Assembly (NCBI RefSeq): GCF_019320115.1
Contig: NC_089593.1
Location: 11,375,908 to 11,439,907, forward strand
Origin: Miscanthus floridulus
Lineage: Eukaryota > Streptophyta > Magnoliopsida > Poales > Poaceae
Direction of reading: 5' to 3'
DNA: 64,000 nucleotides
This document shows positions 34,243 to 45,787 of the stretch, in pieces. Positions within the stretch are counted from its first letter, which is position 1. Each line of letters opens with the position of its first letter. Position numbers and translations under genes: made by a program. The notes beneath the pieces are model-generated. The model ran no database searches. It worked only from the letters and a program-made list of their open reading frames with translations, and was not told the DNA's origin.

Positions 34243-34573
34243 GTAAGTCACCGGACCATGGAATACATGTCTTGTGTCATCTTGTCATGGTTTATATTGT
34301 CGTCCATTTTACTCTTGTATTACTTGTGTTGTTCATTGAGTAGAGTACGTTAAAAAAATCACATAGAGTAGAATTAGTAGAACTTGTCATCCGGGTGTTT
34401 ACCAATTTATTTACCTATTCTAGTGACACGGCTTAGAAGCCCTCTTCTCTCGTTTAACACCAAAAACTAATAGGAGAATCATAAAAAATAAAGTTGTGGT
34501 AGGTAAGAAAGAAAGATGGCAAGCAAGAAAACCAGTTAACATTCAGAGCTAAGTCAGGAATTATTCGATGACT

Positions 34574-34855
34574 TGTTTAGTTTCTCCCCTAGAGTTTACT
34601 CTTTATCTTATTGAATGTTTGGACACATACATAGAGTATTAAATATAGATTAAAAAAATAACTAATTACACAGTTTGTGACTAATTTAGGAGATAAATCT
34701 TTTAAGCCTAATTAGTCCATGATTTAATAATATGGTGCTACCGTACATATGCGTTAATAATAGATTAATTAGGCTTAATAAATTCGTCTCGCGAATTACC
34801 GACGGATTCTATAATTTATTTTTTTATTAATATCCAAACACTCCATGCAACACCT
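34574..34855. mobile_element. Grass MITE-like repeat in intron 1
   Basis: Contains 'gaatgtttggacacatacat', 'gcctaattagtccatgattt' and 'ggattaattaggcttaat', ending in 'aatatccaaacactccatgc', phrases I recognise from a very common grass intergenic and intronic MITE. The ends are eroded. Confidence 0.55.
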
Positions 34856-35192
34856 CTATGCCCAAGACTTTACGTCATAGATTTAAACCAGGCCTGAGGG
34901 CTGAGGCACGTACGGTAGAGAAGCAACTATGTTAGTACTGTAGTCCTTATATAAAGAAAATGTTATTTCTCTAATAGAGAGGTAAGTTTTTTTAGACACG
35001 TGTCTGCTGGTATTATATTAGAAATTGAAATGGGCGACTCTGATTACTTTATTAATTATTTTTATTGACTTTCGTTATTTTGTGACAGGACAGAAAAGAG
35101 GAAAATCGTATTCCCAGTCCCAGGAGGAGCAGGTGGTCTCGTCTGATTATGTGATCCGACACTCCCGAAACCCAGTCCAGGCCGCCGCCGCC

Positions 35193-38100
35193 ATGGCCTG
35201 CGACGACGGGGACAAGGACGTCCTCCTCCTCGTCCACCAGGTCCCCCTCGACATGGAGGAGGGGCCAGCGCCCCGCCTGGCGCACCTCCTCCCCCCGCTC
35301 CACCGCGCGCCTCCCCCGCCCCCGCCTCCCCCCTTCCGCTCGCCGCCCCCGCCGCAGGCCGCCGCATCCGCCGAGCACCGCCTCTCCTTCCGCGGCTGGC
35401 TCGGCATCCCCCGCCACTGGGAAGACTGGGTCGCCAAGCTCCGCCCGCTCCACGCCCGCCTCTGGCGCCACCTCGGCATCCACGACGCCGTCCTCGCCTC
35501 CACCCTCCGCTTCAAGCGCGACGCCTCCGCCATCCTCCACCTCGCCTCCTTCTGGTGCCCCGCCACCGCCAGCTTCGCCTTCCCCTGGGGGGAGGCCACC
35601 GTCACCCTCCAGGACGTCGCCGTCCTCGCCGGCTTCCCCGCCCTCGGCGCCCCGGCCCCGGCCCCGCTCCCGCCCCAGTGGCGCCCCGACGAGGCCGCCC
35701 TCAATGGCATGCGCCTCGGCTTCAACCGTAGCGCCTGCAAGAAGGCGCACCACTCCGCCTGGGTCAAGCACTTCCTCGCCGACGACAACGCCGACCCCGT
35801 CTTCGAGCACGCCGCCTTCCTCGCGCTCTGGCTCACGCGCTTCGTCCTCCCGGGCCACCCGGAGTCCACCATGCGCCAGGCCGTCTTCCCCATCGCCGTC
35901 CGCCTCGCGCGCGGGGAACGCGTTGCCCTCGCGCCCGCCGTCCTCGCCTCCATCTACCGGGACCTCCGCGAGATCAAGGCCTTCCTCGGCGCTGCGGGCG
36001 CCGCCGCCACCGCAGGCGACACCGATATGCTCTCCTCCTTATCCGTCTACTCGCCCCTCCACATTCTTCAGCTTTGGATGTGGGAGCGCTTCCCTGCCCT
36101 CAGGCCAATAAAGGTGAACCCACTCGTAGCGGGCGACCCGCTTGCCGCTCGATGGCATGATCTGAGCAGGAAGCTGAACCCGGCGCAGATACGTCAGGCC
36201 CTCAACACAGGATACAACTTTGTGTGGCAGCCTTATGTCAGCTCCATGGGGCACACTGGGTGGGTTCACAGCAGTGATCTAGCCGGGAATGATGAACTGA
36301 CATCGCTCGCACATTTCTTGCGCCCCTGTGAGCTCGTAGGGATGGATTGCATTGAGCAGTACCTCCCGCACCGCGTCGCCAGACAGTTTGGACTGGACCA
36401 AGATGTGCCCGGGGATGTTCACCGTGCCAACCAGGATTGGGCGATTGCTTGGCAGACCTACCAGCTGGAGGGTAAGAATGTGGCTTTCTTCATCCCTCAC
36501 TCTGAACCTGGGATCACAGCACGGTACGCACAATGGTGGAGGCAGCAACTTCTGCCTTCTCACATTGATGCTGCTGCAGCAAGTGCTCCAGTAGAGTGGA
36601 AGCCTTCCAAGCGCAAGGTGAAAAAGACACCAGCGGCCATGGAAGCTGAGGCTGAGAAGGAGCGGAGGATGAAGAAGGCCCGTGTCTCTCCTACTACTGA
36701 CAAAAAGCGCAAACTTGAAGAGTTGTATGATACTAAGTTGTCGGATTGGCTTCCAGCTGCGAGGAATGAGATTAGTGACACCACTAGTGACATGGGATCA
36801 GAGGAGGCCTTGTTGCCTAATGTTGGAACGACCAATGATGATATTATGCTACTTATGCCAAGGAAGCAGACAACAACTGCACCTGTAACAGCATTGATGG
36901 ATAATGACATGACCCTGGCTCTAGGAGAGAGAGGAAACTTCATGGTTGATGAGCCTGCAGACATCCCAAGTGAACCTGAAGCTGGTGTCCCTGCAACGCT
37001 GGAGGAGGAAATAGTTAAAATTCCTGTGGTTACATCTCTTGATATCCCAGATAAGCCAGAAGAAGGAGCCACTGCAGTAATGGAGGAGCACAAGGAAGCT
37101 ACTAGTGTATCTGATAGATCTGAAGAAGTTAGTGCTCCGGTCATAAAAGAAGTAGAAGAAAAGGTTGCAATAGAGGGAGCTATTTGTGTTACAGGGATGA
37201 ATCCATCAGGAAACAACACAGCAATTGTAATGGAGGCAGATGAAAGAAATGCAGTTCCAAAGGAATTTGGAAGGGCTGCCGAGGAAGCAACTGAAGCTGT
37301 GCCACAGAGCCAGCATGAAGTTGATGCAGGTGTTATGAACAATTCTCATGATGCAGTGGCTTTACCTGAGGAGGCCGCTCCAGTTCAGCCTACAAAAGAT
37401 TCTGCTGGATGTCCTGTGGTATCTCACATAATGGAAGATAGTAATGTTGCTGGCGATTCGGGCAAAAATGATTATGAAAATACATCTTGTGATTTTGTTG
37501 AGGAACAGAAGGAGATTCCTTGTGTAGAAGAGATTGCTGGAGAAAACAGTCGAAGGGGTGAGAAAGAGAGAGAGGAAACTTCCCATGAATCTCCTCGGCT
37601 AGAGATAGTAGAATGTGTGCAAGACATTGTTCTTATGGAAACAGAATATGATCTTGAGCAAAAGATAGTTCATCCAGCAGTGGAGGATGTAGCAACTTCC
37701 AATAGTAGTCCAGCTCCCCTGGGTGTTCCTGAACCAGAAAATGCAGAACTCAATAAACATCCTTATCTAGCAAATAAAGATGCAGAAGATGTACCCATGG
37801 AAGTTGCACAAGGAGAAGAAGCAGAACTGGAACAAATTAGTACTTCAGCAAAGGGAGGTGCCGAGGAGCATGACGAATTTTCTGAAGTCGATCACATGGG
37901 CACAGCAGATGCTAAGTTGCATTTACACTTGAATTCTGAGGTGCCTGAGAAAATTGATGAAGTAGAGCGTAAAGAAGTCGATGGCACTATAAGACTAACT
38001 GGGAGAGATTCTGATAAGAAGCTTGGAGATGTCCCTGAAGTTGGATACACAGAAGATGAAAACATTAGGGGACTGGTAGTGAATACAAGTGATAGGAAAC

Positions 38101-41100
38101 CTTCAGAAGTCTCCCAAGCCGAGCCTGCAAAAGTGGAAGATTCTAAGGATTTGATGGAAGAGGATACAGACAAATCTGAAAATGTTCCTGGATTAGACTG
38201 TACAGGATTGGAGGAAACTCATGGAGATTTGATGAAAGAGGGTACAAATAATACGTCTGAGAATGTTCCCAAATTAGAAAATACAGGATTGGAAGGAACT
38301 CGTGGGCCAATAGAGGATACTTATGGTAGACTCGAGGAAATTCATGATGTCAATGCAGAACTGGAAAATTGCAATCTGCATGAGAGTGATATTGATAGAT
38401 CCGAGGACATAACGCAAATAGATCCACTAACACAGGATGAAGCTAGGTGTCTGGCGAAGGAAGAAACTGAAGATAATGCTACAAAAGTTCAAGAAGTAAA
38501 GTATGAACAATTAAGAAATGAGGCACCGGTTCAGGAGGATACCAAGGAAAAGCCCTGTGCTGATAGCAAGGATCTATCAGATAATGTTGTAGATCAGTCC
38601 AAAGAGGTTGATAAATTGAAACAAGCAGAAGCAGAGGGTTGCCAGGTGTTAATGGAGAAAGACATGGAGAATACTAGTGATGCTTTTGTACTAAAACAGA
38701 CAGAAGATGGACACAGAAAATCATTGATAGAGACAGGTATAAATAGCCATAATGAAACTACTCTAGTCGAGCAGTTGGATGGACAAAGCGAGAGACTTAA
38801 GAGGACAGGTACTGAGGAAATTCATGGAGAAACCATTGAAGCACAAGAAAAGGAGTTTTATAAGGATGTGGCAGAAGATTCAAATAACTCAACCAATGAT
38901 AAGGATGTGGTAGAAGATTCAAATAATTTAATCAATGCTGAGATGCCATGTAGTTCAGCTACTGTACAGTTAAAAGAAGATAAGATGGAAGTTTTTCATG
39001 AAGGCAGGATTGAGGAGCCATGTGTTCAGGATGTTGATCTGATTAATCGGAGGGAACCATCAACTGATGCAACTGCTATGGAGATTGAGGTAGTATCTAA
39101 CCACAAGATCTTTTTGAATATGCATTAGGTGTGCTTGCAGATGTCTGTACTTGTGTTAACTGCTAATTAATCTGACCATGCTTTTTTGCAGGCAGTGGCT
39201 CTGGAACAGGACAACAGAATCATACACAAGAACATGGAGGCAACAACAGTGGAAGGCAGCCACACGCTGGATAGTGGACTAAATTCTGATCTAGCCAATG
39301 TTGATGAAACTCATGCTGCATGGGAAATTAAAAACCAGGAAATTTTGGACGTGGACATGGTGAGCATGGCTGCAGAATATATGCCTTGATCACCTTCTCT
39401 AATTGCTATAATTTTGTTGAGACCACAGCTTATCTAAATCATGATGTTTGGTTGTTTGCAGCAAGTAGCAATGGATGAAAGACAAGATCTACAAGCTGTA
39501 ACTGGAAATGACAAAAGGAATATGTCAGAAGATACAGGTACTAGTGTTTGTGGTGAATATCAAATTAACTCAACTGGTACGGAGGATGTCAAGTCTACCA
39601 AAGGATTACAGAACCAAGAATGTTTGGACCAGAAAGAAGTGAGTGTGCCTGCAAAATTATTTTTTTGTTTGGTAACCTTATCTGATTCCTGAAATATGGT
39701 TGTTTGCAGCAACTAGCAAGGGAGGAAAGACACAATTTAGGAACTACAACTGAAAATAACAAAATGAATATGTTAGAAGATGCAGACGTTCTTGTCTGCG
39801 GGCAATATCAAAATGGTCTAACTCATACCAAGGTCAAGCCTACCAAAGGAATACAAAACCAAGAACTTTTGAATAACAAAGAAGTGAGTCCACCTATAAT
39901 ATAACTGTTTTGTTTGATTTGCCCTATCTTTTCTATTTTTATGCTCCCTCTGTCCCAAAGAGTATCGTTCTAGTCTTCTAGATTTGTCCTTAGTCAAAGT
40001 AACTTAAGTTTGACCAAGTTTATAGAGAAGATTATCAATATTCATGAGACCAAATATGTATACTAAGAAAAGATATTTCATGATGAATCTAATCATCCTT
40101 ATTTAATACCATAAATATTGATATTTTTTTTGTATAAACTTGGTCCAACTTAAGATGGCTTTACTTAGGACAAAAGCTAGAATGACATTCTCTTTGGGAC
40201 AGGGGAGTGATAGATTAGTGGAGCTTGATAATACTCTTTTGCAGGACCAGGTAATGGATGAAAGAATGGAGTGTGAAGTAACAGATGGAAGTGGAGTATC
40301 CTATGAAGAGGCCTGTAAGCTTGGTGGTGATGGAGTGAGTACCTCTGGAGTTGCAGTGGATGTTAGTGATCCACTGCTAAACAAGGACTGCAACACAGAG
40401 GAGGCAAGTACATTTTCAGAATCTAAATCTTTGCAGCATCGTTTGGCACAGCTCCTCCTAGGTCAGCAGGCCCCTAGTTCATTTTGGGGTCTGGCTCCTG
40501 CTACAGTGCCTTTTGACTCCTGCTGCAGTGCCATTTCCAATAGGAGCTGGAGCTGGCATAAAACCTGCCAAACGGGGCCTAGTTCATTGTGATGAACTTG
40601 TTCTACAGTTGCAGGCAAGGGAGGATAAGCAGCACCATGGAGTTGGACATGCGAATGAGAAGAGGATTTTGGAAGACACTAGTATGATTAATACTGGTGA
40701 ATTGAAATCTGATTTGACTGTTATGGAGGTTAGCATGGCTGGGTTAAGAGAGGGAACACTCAACCAGAGTGCTGCAAGTTTGGAGAAGGTGAGCACAGTT
40801 TGCGTTTTAAATGTAATTTTTCCGTTTGGCTGTAGTAGCTGATGCATCTCAGTCACAGAAAGAGGCAGTGCAGGAGAAGCATGATCAGGGAGTGGTAGAT
40901 GAAAACACAAACAGAGGTTCAGCTGACATTGATGCACTTGAATGTGAAGGAGAGAATCCTGATGCGGCCATGAAAATGTTTCATGAAACTATTCTTACAA
41001 CAGAAGCTGTCAATGTACCTGGGTCTAAAATTTCGTCTGAGAACAAGCAAAAGGAAGCACCCTTTGAAGAACACTCTATAACAGAAATCGAAGATTCTGA

Positions 41101-41866
41101 ATCAAATGAATTTGCAAGACAGGAGCCTGAAGGAGCTCTTCCACAAGAGCCTGGAAACCTGGTAAAAATTAGACAAGAAAGTTTGGAGAATGGAACCGAG
41201 ATGTCCATTTTTAGGGAGAATGACAAAGCTTCTGGAAAACATCAGACCTCAGCAGAGTTTATAATTGCTCCTTCAAATATGGATGAACGGGGTGATAATG
41301 ATATTGGATGGCCTGATGAATCAGCAAAAGGCTGCGAAAGGTTAACTTCTGATTCAATAAACACAGTTCGCTCCATCAAATTTGGCAAGCCAAGTAGTGA
41401 AGAGGTTAAGAGAACACAGAACACCAGGTCTATGTATCTAAAAGATATCAAGGAATCATTGGGTAGAATTCATGCTGAACCATCAAACAGGGTACATACA
41501 ACCAGTGTTGGGTATCACTCTCGGCACGCAGCTCAGGTTCCAATTTCATCTTGCAAGGAGATCAAAGTGCCTTTGCGAGACAGTGCAAGGGATTTTGGAA
41601 GGGACCGTGCACTAGAGTTAGTGGTTACAAGTCCACAAGAAGGGACTCCTCGATGGAGGCAAGAACAATATGCACTTCAAATTTTAGAAGATGTTCAAAA
41701 TTCTCGAATTGCTGAGAAATCTAGGATGGAAATGGAGATCAGAGTACTCAAGGCACAAGTTAGTAGCATGGAGAGACAAGGGATGAACTTGGATCACTCC
41801 TCTGAGGTGAAGTCCAGATCTAGTTTGAACCAACAAATGCTACATTTGCACAAACCATCCTTCTAA
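35193..41866 (+). CDS. Plant mobile domain (PMD) protein, MAIN/MAIL-related class, multi-exon
   Basis: Exons: 35193-39089, 39192-39359, 39462-39638, 39710-39883, 40245-40403, 40615-40788, 40853-41866, all joining in phase 0, giving about 1,920 residues. ATG at 35193 sits in a strong context (GCCGCCGCCATGG). Residues ~30-55 are proline-rich; ~64-450 form a PMD (LSFRGWLGIPRHWEDWV, FAFPWGEATVTLQDVAVLAG, LQLWMWERFP, WWRQQLL). Residues ~468-512 are Lys/Arg-rich, probably a nuclear localisation signal. A long Glu/Asp-rich, low-complexity tail follows, ending in a short coiled coil (EMEIRVLKAQVSSMERQ). In Arabidopsis the PMD proteins MAIN and MAIL1 act in the nucleus to keep transposons silent and support normal gene expression; a like role here is inference. 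The 40404 donor is GC rather than GT. Exon borders are read by eye. GC content falls abruptly after the PMD-coding first kilobase. Confidence 0.85.
38871..38938 (+). repeat. Short tandem repeat inside the PMD acidic tail
   Basis: Two copies of a 36-bp unit, 'aaggatgtgg.agaagattc' plus 'aaataa.t.aa.caatg', encode KDVAEDSNNSTND and KDVVEDSNNLINA. A similar in-frame duplication lies at 38154-38306 (SENVPGLDCTGLEETHG and SENVPKLENTGLEGTRG). Confidence 0.85.
39944..40207. mobile_element. Stowaway MITE (Tc1/mariner type) in a PMD intron
   Basis: Ends CTCCCTCTGTCCCAAAGAG and, inverted, CTCCCCTGTCCCAAAGAG; about 264 bp. This terminal sequence is diagnostic of grass Stowaway elements. The expected TA duplication is eroded on both sides. 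Confidence 0.9.
40484..40578. mobile_element. Small insertion flanked by CTAGTTCATT
   Basis: CTAGTTCATT occurs at 40474-40483 and 40579-40588, bracketing 95 bp that begin TTGGGGTCTGGCTCCTGC and end CCTGCCAAACGGGGC. The 9-10-bp repeat and partly inverted ends suggest a MITE of MULE or hAT type. It lies in the intron before the exon at 40615. Confidence 0.5.
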
Positions 41867-41963
41867 AATTGTAATGGATTTAGAATTTGTGAAATAAACA
41901 CAAATCCATGGAAGTTCTCTATCCCATCGACTACCTCCTGGAAGTGAGATTGCTTTACTCTTA

Positions 41964-42087
41964 GGCCTGTTTGGATCCCATGAATTGAAAATTTGATATC
42001 AATATATAGAAAGTGCTTCTCATTTCATTATTAGATAATTTGGATTACTTTCCAATCCCTCTCAATTCCTGGGAACCAAACAGGGCC
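41964..42087. mobile_element. Tourist-like MITE with TTA target duplication
   Basis: 124 bp starting GGCCTGTTTGGATCCCA and ending with the inverse of GGCCCTGTTTGGTTCCCAGG, flanked by TTA at 41961-41963 and 42088-42090. It lies about 100 bp past the PMD stop codon, probably in the 3' UTR or just downstream. Confidence 0.85.
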
Positions 42088-42090
42088 TTA

Positions 42091-43106
42091 GGTGAATTTG
42101 ATTTTAAAGATTAACGTTGTAGCAAAGCAAGGTCCTGCATTCTATCCTCAAATAATATAAGCGTCTTGTCCATGTGTAAAGTAATCCAGTAGAAAAACGA
42201 CGTTGTTGGTGAATTTCTGATGCAAATGTCAGGCTCAGTTGTTCCCAATCTCCCATTACACTGAATGCTTGAATGGATGACGGTGTACAAGGCTAGGACA
42301 TGTCTGGGTTATGCCTGATGATATAACTAAGCTGCCCAAGGTGTTACTAGCTCAAATTTATGGTAGGTCTGCTGTCTAGCTTCTAGATATTGACTATAAG
42401 CTCAGATAAATTGAAACTTCTGTGCACCATATATAAGGTAGAGGTACCTGATCTTGATCATATTTCTGACAAGAAAACACTCACATATTACTGTTTTCAT
42501 AGATAGATCAGATAGTTTATTAGTTCAAAATCAAAATCTGATTATTACTGCTTATGGATCTAGTTAAGTTTACTGTATCGATTTGTCGTCTGAAAGAAGC
42601 TCTTTTTTTCCTGAAATATAAAATTTTTACTGTTATGCTAAAGATTAGGTCTTGGATGGGTCAGCTAGTACAAATGCAGTACAAGATTAGGAACTGCATA
42701 GTATGTTTATGCATTCACAACTACTTACTTTGATCGCACATTAGAGATCAGTTTTTTGCTTATGAGATTTCTCTTCTTGGGTACAAAATCTTGTATCCTA
42801 GCATTGAACTAAAAAATTGAGAAGCACATGCTTAGGTTACAGTTTGTACTGTGCATGACATCTGAAACTCGATTTGATTCTAAACTTATTAGTGTTTAGC
42901 ATTTGATAAGCTGATAACAATCTTGCTCGATTGTGCATTTGTGGTCGCATTACACATATGCTGCTGAACCTGGCACTTCTGGTCAACATGTGTGCTGCTG
43001 GAACATGCAACGCGTGTATGATGCTGAAAGTATTCAGATTTGGTCACACAAATGCTGTTGGAACAGGCACTCATAGTTATGCTACTAGAAAATATCATGC
43101 ATATAA
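42091..43106. other. 3' flank of the PMD gene, no further gene seen
   Basis: AT-rich DNA with only short open frames. No polyadenylation site can be assigned with confidence. Phrases such as 'catgtgtgctgctggaacatgcaac' at 42987-43015 recur loosely nearby but form no clear repeat. Confidence 0.4.
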
Positions 43107-43200
43107 AGGGGGCGTACCCAGTGCAAAGAGCTCCTGCTCTGTGCAGGGTTGGGGAAGGGTGTCAGTGGCAGGTCTTACCCTCGCCTGTTGTGTTACCAAA
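43107..43200 (+). mobile_element. Au-like SINE, truncated
   Basis: GGGGGCGTACCCAGTGCAAA, then GAGCTCCTGCTCTGTGCAGG and GGAAGGGTGTCAGTGGCAGG, match my memory of the tRNA-derived Au SINE of grasses and other plants, including the tRNA-like 5' end. The 3' part is short and runs into an A-rich stretch. Confidence 0.6.
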
Positions 43201-43733
43201 AAAAGAAATGTTGCTCACATTTATGATGTTGGAGACACCTTACTGGTGGGATGTTCTTGACCTCAAGTTAAGTTTCTCTTAGTTACAATCCAATCCTTTC
43301 CCATGTACTACAGATGCTAGACAATTTTCTGATTCTTATATTAGACAATATTCTGATTCTTGTGTCCGTGTTGTGTTTGATGGAAATGGTAATGCGGTAC
43401 ATATGAGGGGCTGGTATTTTGTGTTACATTTGCCAACTTGAAGTTGCAAACAAGAAGTGATTATGTAATTGGATGCAAGAAAAAAAAGTTCATTCAAGAA
43501 TAGAATGCTTGAATGCTTTCGCCGAACTTCAATTGCTAGAGAGTCCTAGTCCAGCCCGTAGTCGTGCACTTGCGCTTGCTGGGTGAAGCGACGCTCATTT
43601 TGGTTCTATGGAAGTGAAGTGGAAGCCGATTAGTTGTCAGCATTTGGAGGAGAGAACTAATAGAAGGCGAGCTTGCTGTCTAGGCTCTGCTTATTGTTTC
43701 AGCGTGAGGCAGAAAAAGGAGCTGCCGACCAGC

Positions 43734-43837
43734 GGCCTGTTCGCTGGTTTCTGGGCTGGCTGGTGCTGGTTTATTGTGAGAGAAAAATATTGTTGGCTGG
43801 CTGGTTTGGGCTGGCTGAAACCAACAAGCGAACAGGG
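43734..43837. mobile_element. Small hAT-like MITE of the 'GCCTGTTCG' family
   Basis: Ends GGCCTGTTCGCTGGTTTC and, inverted, CACCCTGTTCGCTTGTTGG; interior GGCTGG repeats around 'gtgagagaaaaatatt'. The least degraded copy of the family in the window. Confidence 0.65.
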
Positions 43838-44297
43838 TGTAGGACTCCAGGTTCCGGCACTTTTGAAAAAACTAGTGAAAATGCACGTGTGGCACACACG
43901 TGTCTGCAAAAATCATATACAATAAAAGACTCTATGTTAGGCTTAGATGGGGCGATCTGAAACCATGGAACACCTGCTTCTAGGATGTGTGTTCAGCCGG
44001 GAAGTTTGGTCTTTCATCCTGCGGAAGCTGCATTTAGATGGGGCGTTCATTCTGCGTGAGTAGTGCTTCTTTGTCTGGTGGCTATCAAATTAACAGTATA
44101 GTCTATCAAATCATGGTATGATAAACGGTCGAAGTTCACATAAACAGTCGAAGTTCATATTTTTCCCCCAATTAAAATTCACGATCTTATTTCGGTTGCC
44201 TAATAAATTGTATGTCTCTCCTACATTGTCTTGCACATTCAGCGCGGTCTAAATTATGATTGCTTTCGCCGTGTCTTGCATAAAACCAAAGCCTAAA

Positions 44298-44299
<2 letters not shown>

Positions 44300-44388
<89 letters not shown>

Positions 44389-44396
44389 TATATATA
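44300..44396. repeat. (TA)n microsatellite, left side of Micron-like copy B
   Basis: A TA run broken by a single 'gtta' at 44385. Confidence 0.95.
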
Positions 44397-44660
44397 GGGA
44401 GAGGCTATTCAGCAGCCGGCTACAAAATAAGTTATTCTGTAGCCACCTCTATTTACCATAATTTTATATACTAATTTACCATAATGTCAATACATATTTA
44501 CGATAGTTGGGTTACTATAACACATGTGAATATTTACCATAACGTTATAGTAAACCACTTAGTAAGGAGTTACTGTAAATCTCGTAAATTAACATAGTAA
44601 TTATCGTAACTCAAAGTGGCTACAGAATAAGTTATTCTGCAGCCAGCTATAGGATAGTAG

Positions 44661-44662
<2 letters not shown>
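44397..44662. mobile_element. Micron-like TA-microsatellite-flanked element, copy B
   Basis: 266 bp, same ends as 33555-33820 with one visible base difference, again with TA runs on both sides. The near identity shows recent movement or gene conversion. Confidence 0.75.

Positions 44663-44721
<59 letters not shown>
44663..44721. repeat. (TA)n microsatellite, right side of Micron-like copy B
   Basis: TA run continuing from the element's right end. Confidence 0.95.
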
Positions 44722-44722
<1 letters not shown>

Positions 44723-44731
44723 GACAGAAAC

Positions 44732-44840
44732 ATATACCTGTTCGGCTGATGGTTTCTGCGGCTGATAAGCACTAATGTTGTTTTGTTACGAAAGAAAAAT
44801 ATTATATCATGGCTGATAAGCAGTTCAAGCGAACAGGGCG
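44732..44840. mobile_element. Small hAT-like MITE of the 'CCTGTTCG' family
   Basis: Ends CCTGTTCGGCTGATGG and the inverse of GCCCTGTTCGCTTGAAC; interior 'cgaaagaaaaatattat' resembles the core of the 43734 copy. Confidence 0.6.
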
Positions 44841-45787
44841 TATAGACTCGTCTCAGTGGTACGGCTGTGGTGACGTTGATCGGCGCTAGCAATGACGACC
44901 GACTGGCCGTGCATCTGCATGCATGATGCATATGCAATCTGTAACAAATCAAAAAACATAACACAGATGCATCTACTTGTGCAACGTTGATGAGTAGATG
45001 TATCTACGTTGTGCAACGTTGATGAGTAGAGACAGGGTGAGAGCCACGACGTTGCTTGGCATCCCGGCTTCACGTGGAATCGTATGGCGCCCCGGCACTT
45101 ACTGCATCGGCCTTGACGTCTCCTTCCGTGCTTCACGAAGGTGCCTGCTCCAGTCTCCCCCCGGCCGGCAAGAGCATCGCTTGGACGTCGGGTGCGTACG
45201 ACATGAGGCACTCCAGGGTCGTCTCAATGGCGTCGATCTACGTCGCTGATGGGACTTTCTGGCGTTGAAGGATGAAGAAGTACACTCCTAACGTGTCCGC
45301 GTGGCCCGACACGTACGTACGTCAGGTACGTGTCACGATCGGCGGCATCTCCTTCCATGTTGGTGCCGATGGACGTGGCGGCGTGGCGCATCCGGTGTCT
45401 CCTCGACATGGTAGGGCATCCCATGGACGGGTCTCCGATCCTTCTCGCTGCTGTTGCAGCCACATCGACTCCGCCTGGACTCGTCTCCATCCATCCATGC
45501 CCTTCGGCCGGCGACGTCGTCGGTTCAGCTTACTTGACGGCGCCTGTGGCGACGGCTGCCCTCCTAGTGACGCAGTCCTCTCTGGCCGTCTCTGCCCTCT
45601 CCTTCCTCCCTTGCGTGGCCATCCACCGTGTAGCCGACTTGCACGCGTCTGTGGCGATCGGTGCTACCGTCGGCGTATCCCTGCACAAGCAAAGAAGGGA
45701 AACCCCGTCCTGCGGCTCGGATGCATTGACGTCTCCGGCCTCCAATTTGTGATGTGCTCCTCCGTCTTCTTGCCAACGTGGTGCCCG
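44841..45787. other. GC-rich region left of the CACTA element, unassigned
   Basis: Overlapping open frames on both strands (one of 227 codons, 45272-45955, which runs into the transposon) with no recognisable domain. The region continues at 51634 once the CACTA element is removed. A short direct repeat GTGCAACGTTGATGAGTAGA occurs at 44978 and 45009. Confidence 0.4.

Larger units (their letters stand above)
39192..40788 (+). repeat. Tandemly duplicated 53-59-codon exons of the PMD gene
   Basis: Five exons (39192-39359, 39462-39638, 39710-39883, 40245-40403, 40615-40788) are 56, 59, 58, 53 and 58 codons long and all phase 0-0. Exons 2 and 3 of this set align end to end (QVAMDERQDL / QLAREERHNL at the start, QNQECLDQKE / QNQELLNNKE at the end), and their flanking introns both end GTTTGCAG. 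The others share the start pattern (A/Q-V/A-x-E/D-x-R) or the NQ-x3-L ending. Confidence 0.7.

Noticed and set aside
35052..35953. Two 268-codon minus-strand frames opposite the PMD exon
   Set aside because: Shadows of a very GC-rich coding exon; composition is Gly/Ala/Arg-rich with no domain.
36560..37342. 260-codon minus-strand frame
   Set aside because: Antisense of the acidic Glu/Asp tail gives Ser/Phe/Ile-rich sequence; no independent support.
43107..43200. A functional tRNA gene
   Set aside because: The tRNA-like 5' part lacks a complete cloverleaf; it fits a tRNA-derived SINE.
44256..44474. 72-codon frame with IYIYIY repeats
   Set aside because: Translation of a TA microsatellite.
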